A stretch of DNA of 64,000 nt from a bacterium (GTDB lineage: Bacteria > Cyanobacteriota > Sericytochromatia > S15B-MN24 > UBA4093). The DNA lies in contig JAGIBK010000002.1 in assembly GCA_017744355.1 (NCBI GenBank), positions 417,001 to 481,000 of the forward strand, written 5' to 3'. Positions 57,957-64,000 of this stretch are shown here, in pieces. Under the pieces are notes generated by a model. It had not been told where the DNA came from and did no database searches. It saw only the letters and a program-made list of their open reading frames with translations. The stretch's first letter is position 1. Every line of letters starts with the position of its first letter. A program made the translations under genes and the position numbers.

Positions 57957-59150
57957 GTGGCCCAACAAGACGCCGTGCTCCTCGAAGCGAAGGCAGCGCT
58001 CGAAGCAGGAGACGATGTGCAGGCGGAAGCCCTGCTCGCGGGGCGAACCGATCGCCGTGCCACGCTCTTGCGGGCGAGTATCCGTTGCGGCCGTGGCGAG
58101 CACCTGGAGGCGGTGCGCCTCCTGAAGACCGTCATCGCCGAGAAAGAGACCGCCCAGGCCTACTATCGCCTCGGGATGTGCTGGGAGCACCTCGGCCAGT
58201 GGGACGGCGCCGAGAAGGCGCTGCGCCGGGCCGTCCTGCTCGATCCGCGTCACACCGACGCTTTCATCCGCCTCGGGACGGCCCTTTACCAGCTGGATCG
58301 CTCTCATGAGGCCATGCGGGCCTACGAGCAGGCGCTCGTGAACGATCCCAAGGCCCTGCTCGCGCGTTACCAGCTCGCGCAGCTCTGCACCGAGGCAGGG
58401 GACTTCAAGCGGGCGCTCACCCAGCTCCACGTGCTGCAAGGACTCAAGCCCGATTACGACCGCACCCGGCGCTTGCAAGCGGCCATCTTCCTCAAGCTCG
58501 GGGACCATCGCCAGGCCCTGGTCGAGCTCTGCTGGCTCGCGGAGAAGGGCCATGCGGATGCCTGGTGCTTCGGCGCCATGGGCCGGGCGTACCGGGCGAT
58601 CGGCGAGAAGCTTCAAGCCCTCAGGGCCTACGAGTTCGCCCTGCGCCTGGAGCCTTCCCTGGACGAGGAGACGCTAGAGGCGGCCTCGCTCAACGAGGAG
58701 CTCGAGCAGTACGAGGCGGCACTCGCGCTCTATCGCGCCCTCGTGAGCGATCCCCAGTGGGGCGAGCGCGCGCGAGCGGCCGTCAAGCGCCTGGAGCGCC
58801 GCCTGGCCACTCTTGCCCCCGACGCGACGCCCACCGAGCTTGCGCCGTTCGAGGGCTTCGAGCCGCCCCCCACCCAGCAGCCCGAGACCAAGCCCCTGGG
58901 CAAGGCGCCCGGCCTTCGCACCGTGCCGCTTGCGCCTGCCGAGGAGCCCGACGTCGAGGAGGACCTGCTTGCGATCGTCAAGCGCAACCTCGGCGAGATC
59001 GCAGACGGGCGGCTGGATGCCGTGCGCAGGCTCGGCGAGGAGGTGCTTTCGCGCCTGCCCCTCGAAGGCTTGAAGCAACGCCTGCCCAAGGAGCTCGCCA
59101 GGCTCCAGGAGCTCAAGCAGCGCTTCCAGCGCCGCGAGGGCGATCGCTGA
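57957..59150 (+). CDS. TPR-repeat protein
   Basis: 397 residues from the GTG at 57957, chosen because AGGAAGGGA (57942-57950) is then well spaced; a TTG two codons earlier is too close. Six to eight tetratricopeptide repeats span about residues 5-275 (for example AYYRLGMCWEHLGQWDGAEKAL and AFIRLGTALYQLDRSHEAMRAYEQAL). A Pro-rich linker (280-330) and a charged helical tail follow. No signal or membrane segment, so it is a cytoplasmic scaffold. Partners are unknown. Confidence 0.85.
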   Translation: MAQQDAVLLEAKAALEAGDDVQAEALLAGRTDRRATLLRASIRCGRGEHLEAVRLLKTVIAEKETAQAYYRLGMCWEHLGQWDGAEKALRRAVLLDPRHTDAFIRLGTALYQLDRSHEAMRAYEQALVNDPKALLARYQLAQLCTEAGDFKRALTQLHVLQGLKPDYDRTRRLQAAIFLKLGDHRQALVELCWLAEKGHADAWCFGAMGRAYRAIGEKLQALRAYEFALRLEPSLDEETLEAASLNEELEQYEAALALYRALVSDPQWGERARAAVKRLERRLATLAPDATPTELAPFEGFEPPPTQQPETKPLGKAPGLRTVPLAPAEEPDVEEDLLAIVKRNLGEIADGRLDAVRRLGEEVLSRLPLEGLKQRLPKELARLQELKQRFQRREGDR

Positions 59151-59255
59151 GGGTTGATTTAACGAAAGAAAAACAAACTCCAAACAGGGTATTAAGAAGC
59201 GAGCGGCTGGATGCGTGGATAACTCCCTGAGCGCGTTCGTCTCCAGGAGGTAGCC

Positions 59256-60356
59256 ATGACCATTCGCCAACTCAACCATACCGGCTCGTTCGCCTGGCAG
59301 CAGGCCAAGCAGCGCCCTGCGATCGCTGATCCGGTCCCCAACTGGCGGCAGCACATCACCTCGCACCAGGGGCACCGCGCCAACCCGTTCAGCGGGCGCG
59401 GGGGCGAGTCCCACCTCGGCCTCGACGTGGCGGTCCCCCAGGGCACGCCCATCCAGGCGGCCAAACCGGGCAAGGTGGTCTTCGCCGGTGAGCAGGGCGG
59501 CTACGGCAACCTGGTCGTGCTCAAGCACGACGACGGGACCTTCACCAAGTACGCGCACCAGAGCAAGATCAACGTCACGGAGGGCCAGGACGTGCAGGCC
59601 GGGGACGTGATCGGGGCCGTCGGCAGCACCGGCCGCTCCACGGGCCCGCACCTTCACTTCGAGGTCCGCAAGGGATCGCCCGACGGCGAGGTCCTCGACC
59701 CTGTCGCCTACCTGGAAGGCGCCGAGAAGGTCACCGCCCACGCGCCCGAGGGTGGCTACAACCCGGCGGGCGACTCGCGCGGCGCCTCGACGGGCGGCGG
59801 CATCGCGAGCACCCTGGATCTGCCCTCAAGCGGTGGCGGCGCAAGCAGCTCAGGTGGTGTGTCGAGTGGCGGCGCCGTGGGCTCGCCCGGTTTCAGCGGC
59901 AACCTCGGCGGCATCAGCGCGGGCGGGCTCGACGGCCTGTGGGATCAGCTCGCCAAGTACGGCATCGACCAGGAGTGGATGCGCAAGCTACTCGAAGAGC
60001 TGGGCATCCCCGCCTCCGAGATGGAGAAGATGATGACCCTGGTCTTGGGGGTCATCAAACAGGAATCGGGCGGCAACCAGGGCGCGCGCTCGCCGGTCGG
60101 CGCGACCGGCCTCATGCAGCTGATGCCCGCGACCGCCCAGGGCCTCGGGGTCAACCCGAACGACCCCAAGGACAACGTGCGCGGCGGGGTCACCTACCTC
60201 ATGCAGCAGCTCAAGGCCTTCGGCAACGACGTGCCCAAGGCGCTCGCCGCCTACAATGCCGGCCCCGGCAACGTGCAGAAGTACGGCGGGATCCCCCCCT
60301 TCGCCGAGACGCAGAAGTACGTGCAGAACATCACGCGGAGCGTCGGCCTGGCCTGA
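59256..60356 (+). CDS. Fused M23 endopeptidase - lytic transglycosylase
   Basis: 366 residues. Peptidase M23 (about 45-160) has HLGLDVAVPQG and HLHFEV, the zinc ligands of the LytM fold. A Gly/Ser-rich linker (about 165-225) leads to an SLT domain (about 262-360) with the catalytic Glu in VIKQESGGNQGARSPVGATGLMQLMP. It could cut both the peptide and glycan parts of murein. No signal peptide is visible, so export must be by another route or after lysis. GGAGG lies before the ATG. It ends at a 21-base-pair hairpin. Confidence 0.92.
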   Translation: MTIRQLNHTGSFAWQQAKQRPAIADPVPNWRQHITSHQGHRANPFSGRGGESHLGLDVAVPQGTPIQAAKPGKVVFAGEQGGYGNLVVLKHDDGTFTKYAHQSKINVTEGQDVQAGDVIGAVGSTGRSTGPHLHFEVRKGSPDGEVLDPVAYLEGAEKVTAHAPEGGYNPAGDSRGASTGGGIASTLDLPSSGGGASSSGGVSSGGAVGSPGFSGNLGGISAGGLDGLWDQLAKYGIDQEWMRKLLEELGIPASEMEKMMTLVLGVIKQESGGNQGARSPVGATGLMQLMPATAQGLGVNPNDPKDNVRGGVTYLMQQLKAFGNDVPKALAAYNAGPGNVQKYGGIPPFAETQKYVQNITRSVGLA

Positions 60357-60362
60357 GACCCG

Positions 60363-60408
60363 CAAACGCTCGAAGCCCCGCCCATCTGGGCGGGGCTTCG
60401 AGCGTTTG
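60363..60408. terminator. Bidirectional 21-base-pair hairpin between convergent genes
   Basis: Arms 60363-60383 and 60388-60408 are perfectly complementary with loop ATCT. The arms begin CAAACG and end CGTTTG, giving only a short T run on each side. It separates the murein hydrolase and the decarboxylase by a few bases. Confidence 0.7.
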
Positions 60409-60411
60409 GCC

Positions 60412-62310
60412 TCAGTCCGCCACGGCTTGCCGGGCGTCCGAAACGAGCGAGGGCCAGAGATCGATCATCGCGCTCTCGAACTCGGCCAGGAACCGCGCGA
60501 GGAACGACCCGTCGGCCATGGCCTCGGCCGAGAAGGGGTTCATGATGGTGGTGCGCAGCACGGTGACGCTGCCCTCCGGCGCGAGCGCGGCGACCAGGTC
60601 GCTGCCGAGCCTTGCTTCGAGGCCATGGCGATAGGCGTTGATGCCGAGGTCCGTCTTGGAGAGGACGAACTCGTGGCTGAACACCCGGCGCTCGATGTCG
60701 ATGGCGAAGCGCTTGTAGAGCGCCTCGTTGAAGCGGTTCAGCTCGGCGCCCGAGCACGCCTCGGGCGGCAACGCGAGGAAGGTGACGACGTTCAGGTCGG
60801 GGGCGTTGAGTGGCACGATCCGGTAGCCGTGCCGGGACTCGAAGGCCCTCAGGCCCTCGTAGAGCTGGTGGGCGCATTCCACGCTCTTGCTGATCAAGCT
60901 GCCGTAACCGGTGGTGTCGAGGGGCAGGACCCGGTGGCTGAGCCAGACGGCCGCGGCCGCGGCCCCCGGCTTCGAGCCTTCGAGGATGTACTTGCCGATG
61001 GTCGTCGGCGAGGTGACGGGCGTCTCGTGGAAGACGTAGGGGGCGCTGACCGAGAGGAACTCGCGGATCCGCGAATCCCGGAACACCACCGCGCCGGCCG
61101 GGTAGGGGATGTAGCCCAGCTTGTGGGGGTCGATGGTGATGGAGTCGGTCTCTTCGAGGGCCTTGAAGCTCGCGAACAGCTCAGGAGTGTCGCCCTCGTC
61201 CACCCATTCGCCCTGCGGGCTGCGGAACATGGCCGCGGCGTAGCCGCCGTAGGCCCCGTCGATGTGGCAGTAGCAGTGCAGGCCCTGCTCTTCGGCGATC
61301 GCGCGCACGGCAAGGAGCCGGTCGAGCGCATCCACCGAGCCGGTCTCGGTCGAGCCCAGCACCGAGATCAGGGCGAGGACGGGCACCTGCCGCTTGCTCA
61401 GGTCGTCGAGCACCGCTCCCAGCCCCGCCGGGTCGATGCGGTAGGCCTCGTCCAGCGGCAATTCGAGCAGTTGTCCCTGCCCGAGCCCCAGGAGGTTGGC
61501 GGTCTTGACCCAGGAGTAGTGCTTGGTGCCCGGCACCAGCATGACCGGGGCGGGCAAGGGAGCGCCGTAGGCCGTCTCGAAGTGGCGGTGGAACTGCAGG
61601 TAACCCTGGTTTCCGATCACGGTGGCTTCGAGCAGGGCCGCCGCCTCCGGGTCTTGCGCGAGCGCGTCGCGCAAATCCAGGATGCTCGACGTCCTGAGGT
61701 TCATCAGCTGCCATGGGGTCAGCTGCCCCAGGCGGGCCTCCTGGCCGTTGGCGAGGACGACCGCCGGGCCCTCGATCCCCAGCTCGTTGACGACGAGCCA
61801 CGCGGCGGCCGGGAAGTACTTCACGGCGCGAACGGCCCAGAGCGCTTCCAGGTTGGCGACGGAGCCGCCGGAGGCCAGGTGCCCCCAGGTGTCGGAGCCG
61901 TAGCCCACCAGATTGCCGAGCTGGCGCCCGACGTCCAGCTCCAGCTGGGTGGTGACCGGCGAGGCCTCGCCCGAGACGTTGTTGGGGTTGTACAGCATGG
62001 CGGCGAAGTAGCCGACCAGCGAGGCCATCGTCACGTCGCTCGTCATGTGCGCCAGGTAGCGCGGGCTGAAGAGGGGAGCGCCCTGCTTGAGCCGCGACAA
62101 GAGGGAGTAGAGCTCCTGGCGCAGGCGGATCAGCGAGTCGTCGAAGGCGGGGGTGCCGCGATCGCTCTGGCGAATGCTCGGCGCGTCCTCCGGGTGGAAG
62201 TTGCGGCGCCAGAAGACGTGGTCGCGCAGGGCTTCGAGCATGAAGCTTTCGAGGATGTCCGCGTTCTCGGCGGCGGGACCGAGGAATAAGGAACCGATAG
62301 GCAGGGCCAT
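60412..62310 (-). CDS. PLP-dependent decarboxylase, tyrosine-decarboxylase-like
   Basis: 632 residues, the length of bacterial tyrosine decarboxylases of the Enterococcus type rather than the 460-500 of GadB. Shared marks are WRRNFHPEDAPSI, YNPNNVSGEASPVTTQLELDVG, WGHLASGGSVANLEALW, GTKHYSWVKTANLLGLG and the PLP lysine in TIDPHKLGYIPYPAGAV. It should convert an aromatic or acidic amino acid to its amine and CO2, using a proton. No amine antiporter is adjacent. I use the ATG at 62310 (GGGAG upstream); a GTG at 62343 is too close to the predicted transcript start. Confidence 0.85.
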   Translation of the reverse strand: MALPIGSLFLGPAAENADILESFMLEALRDHVFWRRNFHPEDAPSIRQSDRGTPAFDDSLIRLRQELYSLLSRLKQGAPLFSPRYLAHMTSDVTMASLVGYFAAMLYNPNNVSGEASPVTTQLELDVGRQLGNLVGYGSDTWGHLASGGSVANLEALWAVRAVKYFPAAAWLVVNELGIEGPAVVLANGQEARLGQLTPWQLMNLRTSSILDLRDALAQDPEAAALLEATVIGNQGYLQFHRHFETAYGAPLPAPVMLVPGTKHYSWVKTANLLGLGQGQLLELPLDEAYRIDPAGLGAVLDDLSKRQVPVLALISVLGSTETGSVDALDRLLAVRAIAEEQGLHCYCHIDGAYGGYAAAMFRSPQGEWVDEGDTPELFASFKALEETDSITIDPHKLGYIPYPAGAVVFRDSRIREFLSVSAPYVFHETPVTSPTTIGKYILEGSKPGAAAAAVWLSHRVLPLDTTGYGSLISKSVECAHQLYEGLRAFESRHGYRIVPLNAPDLNVVTFLALPPEACSGAELNRFNEALYKRFAIDIERRVFSHEFVLSKTDLGINAYRHGLEARLGSDLVAALAPEGSVTVLRTTIMNPFSAEAMADGSFLARFLAEFESAMIDLWPSLVSDARQAVAD

Positions 62311-62351
62311 ATCAAACGATCTCCCGGGTATTGGCTGGTGCAAATACGCTG

Positions 62352-62393
62352 AGCGTACCCATCGAACGGCGCGCGCTCAATGAGGTGCCTCAT
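62352..62393 (-). promoter_or_regulatory. Decarboxylase promoter with class-II CRP/FNR-shaped site
   Basis: TTGAGC (62380-62375), 17 bases, TACGCT (62357-62352). The dyad ATGAG-N4-CTCAT (62380-62393) lies at about -41.5 from the expected start near 62345. The site, its overlap with the -35 and the spacing are the same as at ric (57848-57889). Confidence 0.7.
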
Positions 62394-62523
62394 TCTGCAG
62401 AGGATACCGCCACGCCAAGGCCTTCGACGTCCGTAAGTTCCACCGTATGTCCGTGCTTGCCTCGGTGCTCGTCGGGGCATAATGAAACGAACGTGCCATT
62501 CATCGACGAAAGGATTGCATCAC

Positions 62524-64000
62524 GTGAGGATCTCCAAGTTTCTGCTGGCGGGCCTCCTGGGCCTTGGGGCCATCCAGGCCCCTTCGCCCGTTTCGGCCAT
62601 GCAGGTCGCTCAGCGCGAGAACGCCCTTCATCGCCTGTTCGCATCCGAGTGGGACTACGCCATGGCTCAGGATCCGCTCTGGGCCTCGTCGCTCGGTGAT
62701 TACCGCTTCAACGATCGCTGGCGGGACCTGAGCCCGGCGGCCAGGACCGGCCGCGCGCGCCACTACGCGGACACGCTCAAGCGCCTCTCGGCCATCGACC
62801 GCAGCAAGCTTTCGAGCGACGACCAGCTCAACTACGACCTCTTCCAGCGCGAGATTTCGCTGCTCGCCGAAGAGGCGGCCCTCGGCGCGGATCGGATGCC
62901 GCTGAGCCACAAGGAAGGCATCCACATCGCCCACGACGTGGTGGACTTCCTGCGCTTCGAGACGGTCAAGGACTACGAGGACTGGATCGCCCGGATGCGC
63001 ACCTTCCCGCGGTACATGGACCAAACCCTTGCCCTGATGCGCGAAGGCAAGGCAGCGGGCCTCCTGCCGCCCCGGGCGATCCTGAGCCGGATTCCCTCCC
63101 AGCTCAAGCTCCAGATGCCCGCCAACCCTGAGGACAGCCCCTTCTACAAGCCCTTCGCCAAGATGGCCGCGGGCATCCCCGCCGCCGAGCAGGAGCGCCT
63201 GCGCGCCCAGGCGCGCGAGGCCATCACGGCCCAGGTCATCCCCGCCTTCCACGCGTTCGACGTCTACTTCTCGGGCGAGTACCTGCCCGCGAGTCCCGAG
63301 AAGGTGGGCCTGCGCAACCTTCCGAACGGCGAGAAGCTTTACGCCTTCTACGCGCGCTACTACACCAGCACCGAGCTGTCCCCCTCGGCCATCCATCGCC
63401 TGGGGCTCTCCGAGGTCGCCCGCATCCGGCGCGAGATGGAAGGGGTCATGGCCCAGGTCGGCTTCAAGGGCACCCTGAACGCCTTCTTCGCCCATCTCAA
63501 GGATCAGAAGCAGTACTTCCGCGCCGACGCGGACGCGCTCCTGATGGAGTACCGCGCCCTCTCGCGCCGGATCGACCCGCTCTTGCCCAAGCTCTTCAAG
63601 AACCTGCCGCGTGCCCCGTACGCGGTCGAGGCGGTGCCGGCCGAGCTTGCGCCCAACTCGAGCGCGGCCTACTACATGGGACCGGCCGCCGACGGCTCGC
63701 GCCCCGGTACCTTTTACGTGAACCTGTACCGCTCGGAAGAGCGTCCCACCTACGAGATGACCCCGCTCGCCCTCCACGAGACCGTGCCGGGCCACCACCT
63801 CCAGATTGCGCTGGCTCAGGAGCAGAGCGAGCTGCCCGCGTTCCGCCGCTACGGCGGTTACACGGCCTTCATCGAGGGCTGGGGGCTGTACTCCGAGTCG
63901 CTCGGTCACGAGCTGGGCCTTTTCGAGGATCCCTACGTCCGGTTCGGCAAGCTGAACATGGAGATGCGCCGCGCCCTGCGCCTGGTGCTCGACACCGGCC
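62524..64000 (+). CDS. DUF885 family secreted zinc-peptidase-like protein, 5' part
   Basis: Open to the end of the window: 492 codons from the GTG at 62524, which has AAAGGA nine bases upstream. Signal peptide RISKFLLAGLLGLGAIQAPSP, then EWDYAMAQDPLWASSLGDYRFNDRW, the usual DUF885 start. The metal site HETVPGHHLQ (HExxxGHH) and the following FIEGWGLYSESLG are complete, so only the last 80-100 residues are missing. DUF885 proteins are gluzincin-like and are presumed peptidases. A CATAAT at 62476-62481 may be the -10. Confidence 0.88.
   Translation, partial: MRISKFLLAGLLGLGAIQAPSPVSAMQVAQRENALHRLFASEWDYAMAQDPLWASSLGDYRFNDRWRDLSPAARTGRARHYADTLKRLSAIDRSKLSSDDQLNYDLFQREISLLAEEAALGADRMPLSHKEGIHIAHDVVDFLRFETVKDYEDWIARMRTFPRYMDQTLALMREGKAAGLLPPRAILSRIPSQLKLQMPANPEDSPFYKPFAKMAAGIPAAEQERLRAQAREAITAQVIPAFHAFDVYFSGEYLPASPEKVGLRNLPNGEKLYAFYARYYTSTELSPSAIHRLGLSEVARIRREMEGVMAQVGFKGTLNAFFAHLKDQKQYFRADADALLMEYRALSRRIDPLLPKLFKNLPRAPYAVEAVPAELAPNSSAAYYMGPAADGSRPGTFYVNLYRSEERPTYEMTPLALHETVPGHHLQIALAQEQSELPAFRRYGGYTAFIEGWGLYSESLGHELGLFEDPYVRFGKLNMEMRRALRLVLDTG

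Noticed and set aside
60256-62289. 677-residue frame antisense to the decarboxylase
   Set aside because: The decarboxylase frame has the full PLP motif set; this one is a GC-driven shadow.
62500-63909. 469-residue minus-strand frame
   Set aside because: Antisense to the DUF885 gene, whose signal peptide and HExxxGHH site are clear.

Overview
The window is a bacterial chromosome segment of high GC content (by eye about two thirds), densely packed, with consensus-like sigma-70 promoters (TTGACA / TATAAT type), frequent TTG and GTG starts, lipobox proteins and long GC-rich hairpins at gene ends. The gene orders rpsU-phoH-pgpH-ybeY-dgkA, cdd-era-recO and yceD-rpmF-plsX-fabH-fabD-fabG-acpP-fabF-rnc are those of Bacillota, Cyanobacteriota and relatives. 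My best guess is a deep-branching, probably non-photosynthetic Terrabacteria lineage (for example Sericytochromatia-like), but no marker in the window settles this. No rRNA genes and no CRISPR array are present.

1-29.7 kb is mostly housekeeping core. It holds a HIT protein end, rpsU, and the phoH / c-di-AMP phosphodiesterase / ybeY / dgkA run. A convergent RsbU_N-type histidine kinase follows, then pyrG-cdd-era-recO, a GH133-like debranching enzyme, a nucleoside phosphorylase pair and an AI-2E-type permease. Next come an ABC exporter with a cNMP domain beside a C39-like lipoprotein peptidase and a small basic protein. A ten-gene lipid and ribosome operon (yceD to rpe, minus strand, strong promoter at 25124-25151) is followed by smpB and several membrane or hypothetical genes.

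29.7-40 kb is accessory DNA anchored on a tRNA-Gly/Cys/Val operon. The 3' half of tRNA-Val recurs at 34215 (47 bp exact, with about 115 more bp of similar sequence) and, degenerate, at 39157 and 39694. A second conserved block (30804-30970 and 34817-34978) lies behind a different cargo gene in each unit. This looks like stacked tRNA-Val islands or cassettes. Cargo includes an IS3-family (IS407-like) element with a 4-bp target duplication, a truncated integrase, immunity-like orphans, an HNH nuclease, a membrane-anchored VSR/DUF559-like nuclease, an orphan NHLP-type RiPP precursor and a class A beta-lactamase.

40-49.7 kb carries a four-gene operon of secreted or lipoprotein surface proteins, GrpB, CsbD, a prolyl-oligopeptidase-family peptidase, two VOC proteins and DUF5069. 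49.9-55.2 kb is a likely light/B12-responsive locus. A CarH-type MerR photoreceptor with W-x9-EH and ExHxxG motifs is divergent from a TIGR01777 epimerase and a Rieske oxygenase. The two facing promoters share one 35-bp palindrome that contains both -35 boxes. 55.3-64 kb has a YdjC-type deacetylase, the Ric/YtfE di-iron repair protein, a TPR protein, an M23-SLT murein hydrolase, a tyrosine-decarboxylase-like enzyme and a DUF885 peptidase. The ric and decarboxylase promoters carry a nearly identical 18-bp element with a CRP/FNR-shaped dyad centred at about -41.5, which suggests a shared, possibly NO- or oxygen-linked regulon.
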